A stretch of DNA of 64,000 nt from Celerinatantimonas yamalensis (GTDB taxonomy: Bacteria > Pseudomonadota > Gammaproteobacteria > Enterobacterales > Celerinatantimonadaceae): assembly GCF_046054155.1 (NCBI RefSeq), contig NZ_JBEQCT010000012.1:17863-81862 (forward strand), in the 5' to 3' direction. Below, piece by piece: positions 18,839-27,367 of this stretch. Made by a program: the position numbers and the translations under genes. Position 1 is the first letter of the stretch. Each line of letters begins with the position of its first letter. The notes under the pieces are model-generated. The model had not been told where the DNA came from, did not search any database, and saw only the letters and a program-made list of their open reading frames with translations.

Positions 18839-19846
18839 TTAGCCGTGGTGAAGTAAAAATTCGGCGATATCATTAATGCCAAAACGCACCGGATCAGTCG
18901 CTGGAACATTAAATTGAGTCGTTAATTGTGCCAAATAATCACGTGCTTGTTGTTCTGGAAAAGATGACGTATTCACCGCGATGCCAGCAAGTTGAACGTT
19001 TGCATTGGTCACCCGGGCACAATGCAGATTTTCAGCAATACAATCGGCAAGGCTCACCAACGGATGGTGTGGCAAGTGGCGAGTATATGGTCGTCCCATT
19101 TCATGGCACATCACCAACCAATCTGCCTGTGAGCCATGCAACAACCCTAAGCTCACGCCTGCGTAAGAGGGATGAAATAGCGACCCTTGTCCTTCGATAA
19201 TATCCCAGTGATTGGCATCATTATCGGGGGATAACCGCTCAGCAGCGCCTGAGATAAAATCAGATACCACGGCGTCAATCGATATTCCTGAGCCTGCAAT
19301 TAAGATCCCAGTTTGTCCGGTTGCACAGAAATCAACCGACATCCCACACGCTTTCATAGCCTGTTCAAGTGCCAGCGAGGTATACATTTTGCCAACTGCG
19401 CAATCAGTACCAACGGTCAGTACCCGTTTGCCAGTGCGCGCTTTGCCATTGCCAACTTTTAACGCTTCTTTAGTATGGCGAACATCAAATAACTGCACCT
19501 GATAGCGAGTGGCTAATTCGACAAGCTCAGGAATATCCGTTAAACGTTGGTGCAACCCACTGGCCACATTCATACCTGCGCGAATCGCTTCACGAATACT
19601 CACCAACCAATGTTCAGGTAAAAAGCCACCCGCATTAGCGGTGCCAAGCACCAGGGTTTTTGCCCCTTGAGCAAGCGCTTCACTAAGCGATAAGTCTGGG
19701 AGATCTAACGTGACATCACACCCATCTAGTCGCAGTTGTCCGATACATTGTTCGGGACGCCAGGCATGAATACCCCGCGCGGTTTTAGCGGCAAGGGGAT
19801 CGGTCACATCGCCGATAAAAAGTAGATAAGGTTGAGGTATGTCCAT
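18839..19846 (-). CDS. DUF1611 P-loop protein (DgcN-like), first gene of peptide operon
   Basis: This protein of about 335 residues has the DUF1611 layout: an N-terminal Rossmann-like half (PYLLFIGDVTDPLAAKTARGI, split) and a C-terminal P-loop half with VGTDCAVGKMYTSLAL as the nucleotide-binding loop and IEGQGSLFHPSYAG downstream. As I recall the literature, DUF1611 members paired with an enolase-family partner in marine bacteria were described as DgcN, acting in D-glutamate use; I carry that over only as a hypothesis. The start at 19846 (MDIPQPY) has AGGA at a 6-nt spacing; an upstream in-frame ATG adds 14 non-conserved residues. The gene is 14 bp ahead of the epimerase. Confidence 0.85.
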   Translation of the reverse strand: MDIPQPYLLFIGDVTDPLAAKTARGIHAWRPEQCIGQLRLDGCDVTLDLPDLSLSEALAQGAKTLVLGTANAGGFLPEHWLVSIREAIRAGMNVASGLHQRLTDIPELVELATRYQVQLFDVRHTKEALKVGNGKARTGKRVLTVGTDCAVGKMYTSLALEQAMKACGMSVDFCATGQTGILIAGSGISIDAVVSDFISGAAERLSPDNDANHWDIIEGQGSLFHPSYAGVSLGLLHGSQADWLVMCHEMGRPYTRHLPHHPLVSLADCIAENLHCARVTNANVQLAGIAVNTSSFPEQQARDYLAQLTTQFNVPATDPVRFGINDIAEFLLHHG

Positions 19847-19933
19847 ATCTGTCCTGATGATGATTGATAGAAGTTGAATGACTCTCAATATCTCCAGAAT
19901 CTATCGAGAAGGCGAATACTTAAATATGGCAAG

Positions 19934-19998
19934 GGTATACCCTTAAGTTATACCCTTAGGTTATACCCTTAGGTTATACCTAGAGGTTATATCCATAG
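19934..19998. repeat. Five tandem copies of a 13-bp unit upstream of the peptide operon
   Basis: Starting at 19934, 19947, 19960, 19973 and 19986 the unit GTTATACCCTTAG repeats head to tail, with the two central copies identical and the outer ones diverged. The first copy lies inside a 10-bp palindrome, GGGTATACCC (19933-19942). The array begins 88 bp upstream of the operon's first start codon. In the operon's direction each unit reads CTAAGGGTATAAC and contains a -10-like TATAAC. An operator array or a slippage-prone phase-variation tract are both possible. Beyond it, 20000-20341 holds no supported gene. Confidence 0.75.
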
Positions 19999-20341
19999 CG
20001 ATCGTATCGATCATCTAAACTAGCGCTAACGCATGGAACTTCAAAAATAAAGGCAATGATTCAAACCAATTTATTTTATATTTACTAACATAAACAATCA
20101 GTTAATTATAAAATTTGCAGCATCGCCTTTTGCCAAACTAGCCGATATGGCTTGAGTGAAGCGAAGGGACAAAAAACAGCTCGACATGGAGGCACACCAA
20201 TAGAGGCAACACTGCGTATCATCACGCACTATCAACCTCTCGCGGCGAAGACTATGCGCTTGATTTCATTGATGCTGCACGCGGTCCTAACGGTTGTCAG
20301 CCAGCCCACTAACGAAACCTCCCGACGTCACAGCGCTTGGC

Positions 20342-22192
20342 TCAAAGGTTAAATTGACTCACTTGATCATGCAGACGTTTAGCAATCGCATTGAATTGTC
20401 TAGCCTGTTCGGAGCTGTCATCGGATTGCAGTTGTAACTGCGCGGCGACATCAGAAATTCCTTGCGTATTGCGAGAGATATCATCGGTTACGGCGCGTTG
20501 TTGCTCGGCAGCGCTTGCGATCTGAATCGACATATCATTAATCTCTGTGATGGATTGCGCGATTTTCTCCAACTCAATTTTAGCTTTATTGGCTTCGGCA
20601 ACACTCAGTTGGGCCTGTTCTTGGCTATCCGTCATAGTTGCAACCGTTTTTTGGGTATTTTCTGAGAGCCGCTTGAGCATATCGCGGATTTGCTCGGTTG
20701 CGCTATGGGTAGTTTGAGACAGTGAACGGACTTCATCGGCCACCACTGCAAATCCACGCCCATGCTCGCCTGCCCGCGCCGCTTCAATAGCCGCATTCAA
20801 TGCTAACAGATTGGTTTGTTCGGCCACATTTTGAATCGTAGCCAAAATTGTGGCTATTTCGCGACTACTTTGATCAAGCTGCAAAACATGCTCGGCAGTC
20901 GTCTCAAGTGATTGTGCAAGGCTCTGAATTTGCTGCTGATTGGCGCCAATCACCTGTAGACCAGTGGCACTGGCTGTCGATGAACTTTGCGCCGCGTCAG
21001 CCGTTTGTTCGGCGTGAGTAGCCACTTCATTGGCGGTCGCGCTCATCTGATGCAATGCCGTAGCAACTTGCGCAACATCTTGCTGTTGATGGGTAAGCTG
21101 CTGATGCGTTTTCTCGGCATTTTGCGCACTTTGGTGCGCATTTTCATACAACGCTTGGGTATCGGCTTGAACCGCAATCAGCATTTGATGCAGCCGTTCT
21201 AAAAACACATCGAAGCTTTTCGACAGTTTGCCTATCTCATCTTGACGCTCAAAACGCAAACGATGGGTCAAGTCAGCATTGCCCTGCTGACCGAGCGCAT
21301 CGATCGCCTGTTGCAATTTTTGCAGCGGTAAAAAAGCGCGCGAAATTGCCACATAAACCACCACCACAACGATCACAAAACCAATCGCACTGTATAAAAT
21401 AATATGCCACAGAGTACTTTCAAAATCGCTAAACGCCGCTTGCCGATTAAAGCTTAACGCCAGCACCCATTGCGTATTGGGAACCGGGGTGAAATTAACC
21501 AAACTGGCAGTTCCGGCCACAGTGGCCGCATGAAGTTGGTCACTTTGTGCTATTGATGCTGCGCTAAGCTCAGGACTTAACTGCTGAATTGATTTAAGTT
21601 CCCATTTGGCATCGGGATAAACCAGAATTTTACCCTGTTGATCGAGCAAAAAGGCTTCCATATTATGATGACTAAGAGCTTTGAGCTGCGCCACCATTTT
21701 TTCTAGCGATAAATCCACGCCAAACACACCGTCGGGCACTTTTTGCAAAATACTCATCACTAACTGATGAGTACCCATATCTAAATAGGGTTCGGTTTTA
21801 TACAGTCCAAATTGACGAGCCTGCTTATACCAAGGTCGAACTCTTGGATCGTAATCAGCCGGTAAATGATAATTCGGGTCGCCGCTAATAAATTGACCTT
21901 GCTCAGTGCCCAGATAGGTCAAACTGAGTTCACCCGTTAATTGGGCCTGTCGAAGGCTCGCCACAAAGTGATCACCACGCTTAAAGTGGCTCATGGTTTT
22001 TACGATATGCGTCTTACTTTGAATCCACTCGCCAAGCTGACGAGCAGTAGTTTGCCCAAGTTGATTGGCATCTGACTGCAGCGATGTCATCACATTGTTG
22101 TGTATTAATATACGCTGTACGCTAAAAAGTCCCAGGGCTAGCAGGGCTAGCACCACAAAGACGCTAAACGTAAGTTTTTGTTTAATTGACAT
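20342..22192 (-). CDS. Methyl-accepting chemotaxis protein with double-Cache-like sensor
   Basis: This 616-residue chemoreceptor has a transmembrane helix at about residues 8-28, a large periplasmic domain at about 30-280, a second helix at about 284-305, a HAMP domain and a signalling domain. In the periplasmic part DPRVRPWYKQARQFG followed by TEPYLD and VFGVDLSLEKM is the dCache_1 wording, often binding amino acids or amines. The hairpin tip carries NVAEQTNLLALNAAIE...GRGFAVVADEVRSLSQ. It is co-oriented with the peptide operon but separated from it by nearly 500 bp, so it probably has its own promoter. Sensing of peptides or amino acids would be consistent but is inference. Confidence 0.94.
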   Translation of the reverse strand: MSIKQKLTFSVFVVLALLALGLFSVQRILIHNNVMTSLQSDANQLGQTTARQLGEWIQSKTHIVKTMSHFKRGDHFVASLRQAQLTGELSLTYLGTEQGQFISGDPNYHLPADYDPRVRPWYKQARQFGLYKTEPYLDMGTHQLVMSILQKVPDGVFGVDLSLEKMVAQLKALSHHNMEAFLLDQQGKILVYPDAKWELKSIQQLSPELSAASIAQSDQLHAATVAGTASLVNFTPVPNTQWVLALSFNRQAAFSDFESTLWHIILYSAIGFVIVVVVVYVAISRAFLPLQKLQQAIDALGQQGNADLTHRLRFERQDEIGKLSKSFDVFLERLHQMLIAVQADTQALYENAHQSAQNAEKTHQQLTHQQQDVAQVATALHQMSATANEVATHAEQTADAAQSSSTASATGLQVIGANQQQIQSLAQSLETTAEHVLQLDQSSREIATILATIQNVAEQTNLLALNAAIEAARAGEHGRGFAVVADEVRSLSQTTHSATEQIRDMLKRLSENTQKTVATMTDSQEQAQLSVAEANKAKIELEKIAQSITEINDMSIQIASAAEQQRAVTDDISRNTQGISDVAAQLQLQSDDSSEQARQFNAIAKRLHDQVSQFNL

Positions 22193-22814
22193 AAGACTGC
22201 TCCATCATTCTAGACAACGGTCAATAACGGCAAAAACAACTCGCTAGTCAAAAATTGAATTAGATTCACTTGCTAGCATTTAATCATCAACAGCGGTGGC
22301 ATAATCATCACGGCTACTATGTACCATGAATTCAAATTGACTAGTGTTAAATATTTAGGTCATCTTGAAAGGTGATCTCTGGAGCAATCGCGGTTGTTTA
22401 TATGCGCGAAAAGCTGCACTGGTTTTGTGCATATCAGAGAAGAATTCACCACTTTGGCGCATGAAAAAAACTGTATGAACAACTAGTTACCAACGATGCT
22501 TTGATATTTAAAACAGTATAATTAATGGCCTATAATTTCAAGTAGAAGCCACCGATTTAAATATCAATTGCGTAGGCGGCGCCTAAAAGGGGAAAGGTAT
22601 AACGAGAAATGACGGCTTGGGATGTAGGATTTGCCAATCACCAATCGACTCGCTGTTGCACTCAAGCAGTTTAGCCGAGCTCCCCCATACAACCCCCAGT
22701 AACGGCTCATCAAGATGAGGGACTAACCATCTAACAGGGTCGTCTTGGGCGCCCCTGCTTATGTCAATAAGAACGTTTCACGCAACAATAAAGCCCTCCG
22801 CCGCACCCCAAAAT
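22193..22814. other. 622-bp intergenic stretch without a supported gene
   Basis: This region separates the second chemoreceptor from the 2OG oxygenase. It contains only very short reading frames, the longest plausible one (22610, 21 codons) having no recognisable product. A small GC palindrome TAGGCGGCGCCTA lies near 22575. The left part is AT-rich and should contain the chemoreceptor promoter. No mobile-element ends were recognised. Confidence 0.5.
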
Positions 22815-23483
22815 TTAGCGCGGTGGGTCAATCCGCCCAGCCAGCGAGTTATTGAGCCGATACCAACCAGCAATCGAGTAGCGATGCCGCTTGGCACAAA
22901 GTACTTCATGGGGGAACTCTTCACTTAGAAAAATCGCTACCGTCCCCAATGCGGGGAGCACTTTGATGCCTTGTTGGTCAGTATCATCAAGGTAGAGGAC
23001 CATCTCGCCCCCCTCATCACTTTGCCAGTCACCATTGAGATAAGCCACCACTGTTAAAACACGATTAGCTTGGCCGCGAAACGCATCATAATGGCGTTTA
23101 TAAAAATCGCCGGGGGCATAATGGGCGTAGTGACTCTCAAATGAAAATAACCCCAAGAACAGGCGCCGATTTAAAAACTGTTGTAACTGGGCCGTCCAGT
23201 CGAGCCAGCTTTGCCCAGTCGCAGTATCGCCATTGATCCAACAAATTTCATCGCGACGAATAAATTGATTGCGCTGAAAATCATCGCGCCGACCGACTCC
23301 TGCAGGGGCAAATTCATCATCAATCTGGCGCACTTGGGTGGTCAGTTGCCAAACCAAATGAGGAGGAATAGCCTGAGGCTGAATACTATACCCTTTGCCG
23401 CGCAAATCATTGGCGATGCGCTCAAACAGATCGTGTGGATAAGTGGGCCCAAAATCACTCGCTTGGTATGCAATGGCACCCAT
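22815..23483 (-). CDS. 2OG-Fe(II) oxygenase (prolyl 4-hydroxylase-like)
   Basis: This 222-residue non-haem iron dioxygenase has the iron triad visible as HYD in FYKRHYDAF, with the distal His in SEEFPHEVL. The 2-oxoglutarate anchor Arg sits in HRYSIAGWYR. The double-stranded beta-helix core runs from about residue 110 to 205. The family hydroxylates proteins or small molecules. YLNGDWQSDEGGEMVLYL is characteristic of bacterial SM-20/PHD-like members. The substrate is not known. It is a single gene with no functional neighbour. Confidence 0.88.
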   Translation of the reverse strand: MGAIAYQASDFGPTYPHDLFERIANDLRGKGYSIQPQAIPPHLVWQLTTQVRQIDDEFAPAGVGRRDDFQRNQFIRRDEICWINGDTATGQSWLDWTAQLQQFLNRRLFLGLFSFESHYAHYAPGDFYKRHYDAFRGQANRVLTVVAYLNGDWQSDEGGEMVLYLDDTDQQGIKVLPALGTVAIFLSEEFPHEVLCAKRHRYSIAGWYRLNNSLAGRIDPPR

Positions 23484-23696
23484 AATCTCTATGTCCTATT
23501 AGGTGCTCTTTGGGGTAGATACCTTAACGGAGCGCAATTGTTGGCAGGTATCACTAGTGTGGTACACTTTTTTGATTTATAGGGCAGTTGCAGCAATGGC
23601 GCAAGTTATAAATCGCTGAAATAGCACATTGGCTATTGAACCTCCATGCATTTTTGTGGACTAATAAGAAAATCGTTGTATTTTTGAGGTATTACG

Positions 23697-24533
23697 ATGG
23701 ACCAGAATACGAAACAAGTGATCGATAGTTTGTTTGAACGCTTACAAAAAGCGGAAGCACAAAATAGCAACCGCGATAGTGAGGCTCAATCACTCATTGA
23801 AAAACATTTAGTGGCCCACCCTACGGCTCCCTACTACATGGCCCAAACCATGATCATGCAAGAGGCGACCATTAAACAGTTACACCAGCGTCTCGAGGCG
23901 CTCGAGGCGCAGCAGCAAGCACAACCTCGCCAAAGCGGGGGATTTTTATCTGGATTATTCGGCGGCAATCATCAATCAGCGCCACAAGGCAATCCGAATA
24001 CAGGTTGGAACCAACGTGGCGCGCAGCCAAATTACAACCAACCAGCAAATGGGCAATCTAACTATGGACAGCCGAACTATCCACCACAAGGGGGCGGATT
24101 TGGGCGTGGCAACAGCTTTTTAGGCGGTGCTCTGCAAACCGCTGCAGGAGTGGCTGGCGGCGTGGTTCTAGGCAATATGATGATGGATATGTTTAGCCAT
24201 CATCAAAGCCAAGATATCGTCAATATCATCAATGACAACCCCACCGATATGAATGCAGATATGAACAATGGAGTGAACGACCCAACCAATCAGTTTGCCG
24301 ATGGCATGGATAACAACGGTCAAGATGCGAGCTTTGATCAAGGATTGAATAACGATAGTGGTTTTGCCGATAATCAAGGTGGCTTTGATAACGGCATGGG
24401 GAATGGTTTTGCCGATAATCAAGGCGGTTTTGACAACGGTGTGGACAGCGGCTTTGATGATCCTTTCTCGGGCGGCGGCTTTGATGGAGGAGGCTGGGAT
24501 GATGGCGGCGGCTTCGATGACTTTAATAGCTGA
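23697..24533 (+). CDS. DUF2076 domain protein with Gly/Asp/Asn-rich repeat tail
   Basis: This 278-residue protein begins with the DUF2076 core (KQVIDSLFERLQKAE...DSEAQSLIEKHL, PYYMAQTMIMQE, a coiled coil to about residue 80). A Gln/Asn/Gly-rich linker and a short hydrophobic stretch (ALQTAAGVAGGVVLGNMMMDMF, split, about residues 145-165) follow. The acidic tail has direct repeats of a GFADNQGGFDNG unit twice, then DSGFDDPFSGGGFDGGGWDDGGGFDDF. The function is unknown; homologues are annotated as periplasmic or membrane-associated. GAGGT lies 7 nt before the ATG. The tail is low-complexity and probably disordered; the calcium-binding look of Asp/Gly repeats is only suggestive. Confidence 0.88.
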   Translation: MDQNTKQVIDSLFERLQKAEAQNSNRDSEAQSLIEKHLVAHPTAPYYMAQTMIMQEATIKQLHQRLEALEAQQQAQPRQSGGFLSGLFGGNHQSAPQGNPNTGWNQRGAQPNYNQPANGQSNYGQPNYPPQGGGFGRGNSFLGGALQTAAGVAGGVVLGNMMMDMFSHHQSQDIVNIINDNPTDMNADMNNGVNDPTNQFADGMDNNGQDASFDQGLNNDSGFADNQGGFDNGMGNGFADNQGGFDNGVDSGFDDPFSGGGFDGGGWDDGGGFDDFNS

Positions 24534-24567
24534 GCATTATCATCGCCCAGCGGCCTAGCCTTATGAC

Positions 24568-24601
24568 GACAGTGAAGATGCAACCATTTAAATTCACTGT
24601 C
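24568..24601. terminator. Hairpin after the DUF2076 gene
   Basis: GACAGTGAA and TTCACTGTC form a perfect 9-bp stem with a 16-nt loop, 35 bp past the DUF2076 stop. There is no following T tract on either strand, so it may terminate poorly. It separates DUF2076 from a possible convergent small gene ending at 24626. Confidence 0.4.
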
Positions 24602-24625
24602 ATTGAGCGGCAATGTCGCTGCTAA

Positions 24626-24760
24626 CTACGCTTCGGCGCGGGTGACAACTTCGCCCAGTTGTGACTCGCAGCTGATCTGTTCAGCAACGCCATGCACTCG
24701 TAGCTGTGCGCGGATCTTTGTTCGTTGCAGTAACGTCGGCATCACGCCATAAATAATCAT
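24626..24760 (-). CDS. Possible 44-residue small protein
   Basis: An ATG at 24760 opens a 44-codon frame (MIIYGVMPTLLQRTKIRAQL... ending in VVTRAEA) with a purine-rich AGAGAGAAAAGC just upstream. The protein is basic in the first half and has no membrane segment or motif I recognise. It is the best-looking small frame in the 612-bp gap between 24534 and 25145. Otherwise this gap is unassigned; 24780-25145 is AT-rich with no supported gene. Confidence 0.4.
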   Translation of the reverse strand: MIIYGVMPTLLQRTKIRAQLRVHGVAEQISCESQLGEVVTRAEA

Positions 24761-25145
24761 GCTTTTCTCTCTTGTTATACCGCATACAGATATGCACAAT
24801 TGTGGTAATTTACAGACCAGATGATTACATTTTTACAGTGAGTTGGAGAGCTTTGGCGCAAAAGAACCCGCAGGGTATGTTTTTTACATAAGCAATTCAT
24901 AATTCATTATAAATGTCAGAAATGCTGTTAAAACGAGCCCGTCTAATCTCGAATATCAACACGCCCTAACATTAGGCAAGCATCTCGAACTGCGACAGAT
25001 TGAGAACACCATATCGATTAGAGTTCTATAAATGGCTCATGAAGATACGTCGGCCAAGCCAATGGCCACTGCTTTGGGCACCCATTAAAAAGAAGCGAAA
25101 GCCGAATCGCAGTCCCACTACCATGGTAATTTACTAGCCTATCTA

Positions 25146-25490
25146 TCACGTCGGTTTTTTAATGGTTAATTTGAGCAGATCTGGCTTGGGATGCGTCAAT
25201 AATAACGGTTGATCTTGAATCGCCTGTTGTACCGCTTGCATCACGCTCAAACGTCCAATGACTGGATGTGCTTTGAGCGGCCAAACCTTAGGATTTTTCA
25301 ATTCAATAAAACACCCTGAGCCATGGGCTATTTGCTGCAGCGTTTCATCCATGCGAGAAAAATGCAGTTGATAATCGCCGATGACCAAGCAGTGATCCGC
25401 CAAATTGGCGCTCGCTAGCTCGTGATGGCGAGCACAACCCGTTAGTATCAGTGTCATTAATCCAACCACTCGCCATCGAATCGTGCGCAT
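25146..25490 (-). CDS. Small lipoprotein with STN-like domain
   Basis: This 114-residue protein has a short signal ending in the lipobox LTGC, so Cys19 should be lipidated. The mature part resembles the STN fold of secretins and TonB receptors: a DYQLHFSRMDETLQQIAHGSGC strand-helix unit, a middle strand, then GRLSVMQAVQQAIQ. STN domains usually sit at the N-terminus of larger outer-membrane proteins, so a free lipoprotein version is unusual. No secretin or TonB gene is adjacent. Domain call is by eye and moderate; lipoprotein call is strong. Confidence 0.72.
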   Translation of the reverse strand: MRTIRWRVVGLMTLILTGCARHHELASANLADHCLVIGDYQLHFSRMDETLQQIAHGSGCFIELKNPKVWPLKAHPVIGRLSVMQAVQQAIQDQPLLLTHPKPDLLKLTIKKPT

Positions 25491-25552
25491 CTCACAAGCC
25501 TATCTGAATCAAATTAATTTCAATGTATCAGAACCATCCCGCAACGCAACGG

Positions 25553-26149
25553 CTACCTTAAAGAGCGACTCGCGACCAACTCGACCACATCAGCCATGCC
25601 ATTATGATAAAGTCCTTCATGAATTTCTCTTTGGCGCTGCTGGCAGACGATTGGCTTAAGCTGAGCAAAATCTTGCTGTAATTCATTCAGTGATACCAAC
25701 ATATCCAACTGTTTAGGGCCCCCCGTGCCACATTGCAGTTGTTCAGGGCTATAGGCCAGATAGAGGATCACACCGCCAGGAGCTAGGTGCTTACACATCT
25801 GTTGATGCAGCTGTTGGCGAATAACCGGCGGAAGATGGCAAAAGATCATCACCATCAAAGAATATTCCCCTTGAATTTGATAGTGGGCTAAATCCGCGAC
25901 AGTATAATTAAGCGAAACCTGACGCGCCTTAGCCAGTTGCAGTGCTTTTTTCTGACCCATCTGTGAGCCATCAACGGCATCAACGGTATACCCTTGCTGC
26001 GCCAAATAAACGCCATTGCGCCCTTCGCCCTCGCCTAACATCAACACGCGGCGAGTCGGTAGTGCTAACTGCTGGATTTGTTCAACCAAAAACACATTGG
26101 GCTCTAAACCATAGGCATATTGCTCTTGGGCAAAGCGTTCATTCCACAT
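25553..26149 (-). CDS. Class I SAM-dependent methyltransferase (TehB-like)
   Basis: This 198-residue protein has the Rossmann methyltransferase motif I as VLMLGEGEGRNGVYLAQQG (residues about 35-53), an acidic ribose-binding residue in VDAVDGS, and motif II/III in LAPGGVILYLAY. The opening NERFAQEQYAYGLEPN is typical of the small TehB/UbiE-like single-domain enzymes. The acceptor is unknown; tellurite or thiol detoxification is one precedent in the family. GAGG precedes the ATG by 6 nt. It lies 62 bp upstream of the lipoprotein gene on the same strand and may be co-transcribed with it. Confidence 0.85.
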   Translation of the reverse strand: MWNERFAQEQYAYGLEPNVFLVEQIQQLALPTRRVLMLGEGEGRNGVYLAQQGYTVDAVDGSQMGQKKALQLAKARQVSLNYTVADLAHYQIQGEYSLMVMIFCHLPPVIRQQLHQQMCKHLAPGGVILYLAYSPEQLQCGTGGPKQLDMLVSLNELQQDFAQLKPIVCQQRQREIHEGLYHNGMADVVELVASRSLR

Positions 26150-26277
26150 ATAAAACCTCTTTTTAATTAGAATAACCTAATATATTAGACACGCAGAGGG
26201 AGTGCAATAGCTTTGCTTTACCTAACTAGCTCATCTCGCTAAGGTGATGTTTTGTGACCCATTCGAGCTGAAAGATC

Positions 26278-27309
26278 ATGTCAAGTTTACCCACCTCTAG
26301 AATCCTGTCCTCATCTCAGCCACAAAACTTGCTCAATCGTCCAAGCTCGCGCTTATTGCTAGCGATAATCGCCACGTTGTTATGGGGCAGCGCATTTCCG
26401 ATGGTCAAACTAGGTTATGTCAATCTAGGGATTGAACACTCCCAAACCTTTACCCAGATTCTGTTTGCTGGTTATCGTTTTAGCGGAGCAGGGCTGTTTT
26501 TGCTGCTGTTGAGCAGCCTGGTGCACCGACAAACATGGCGCTTTAGCGCTGATAAACTGCTGCGCGTCGTCAAAGTAGGCAGTTGCCAAACGTTCTTGCA
26601 ATATATCTTTTTCTATTTAGGTTTGGCGTTAGCCAGTGGCATCTCTAGTGCCATTGTGGCCAGCGCCGCGCCATTTTTTCAACTCATTATTGCCCATGTA
26701 TTATTTGCCGATGACAAGCTCTCGGCGCGCAAAGCCATCAGTGCCATCATCGGCTTTTGTGGCATCGGTTTTTATCAGGTCATGGAATATGGCTGGGCAT
26801 TACATTTAGGGGTTGGTGAAGCGTTGATGCTCATCGCGATGCTCTTTAGTGCCTATGGCAATGTATTAAGCAAACGCAACATTCGCCCGGGGCTGCCCGT
26901 GCTCACCTTAACCGCGTGGCAGATGCTTCTCGGTGGCGCAGCGCTAACTGGGGTTGGCGCTATCAAAGTCGGCTTAATGCCATGGGTTTGGTCGGCCCTC
27001 TCACTGATCTTGTTAACCTATCTATCGGCGCTGTCTGCCTGCGCTTTTTTGATCTGGAATACCTTAATGGCGCACAATCGGGTGAGTCAAATTTCGGTTT
27101 TTTTATTTCTCATTCCGATCTTTGGCGTGTCGTTGTCAGCCATCATTCTTGGTGAAGCGCTGCATTGGTATGTACTTCGTCGCCGGCATCGTCTTAGCTC
27201 ATCGCAGCAAAACGTAACCATAACGCCGATTCAGCAATGGATAGTCAAAATATCTATTCGTGATAACGGGATGACGAAAACAGATAAATATGTATACACA
27301 GCTTTGTGA
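26278..27309 (+). pseudogene. EamA/DMT-family transporter with frameshifted C-terminus
   Basis: The frame encodes a 10-helix drug/metabolite exporter-like protein (two EamA repeats; ATLLWGSAFPMVKLGY at the start of repeat one). The sequence is normal through LIPIFGVSLSAIILGEALHW (about residue 297). After that the last helix is replaced by a basic, hydrophilic tail (VLRRRHRLSSSQQN and 30 more residues). The +1 frame from 27167 reads GMYFVAGIVLAHRSKT and then stops at TAA 27215-27217, which looks like the genuine end of the family. A small deletion with a frame change near 27166 is the simplest reading; a sequencing error is possible. The altered protein may lack its tenth helix. Confidence 0.7.
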
Positions 27310-27367
27310 TCATCAAAACATTTATTAAGCGATGCTATCTATATAATTAAAACACCTTTTCAATTAT

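Noticed and set aside
19934..19998. CRISPR-like array
   Set aside because: The 13-bp units are contiguous with no spacers and no cas genes are nearby; it is a simple tandem repeat.
20152..20352. 66-codon plus-strand frame upstream of the chemoreceptor stop
   Set aside because: It has no ribosome site or family resemblance and runs convergently into the chemoreceptor gene's 3' end; treated as non-coding.
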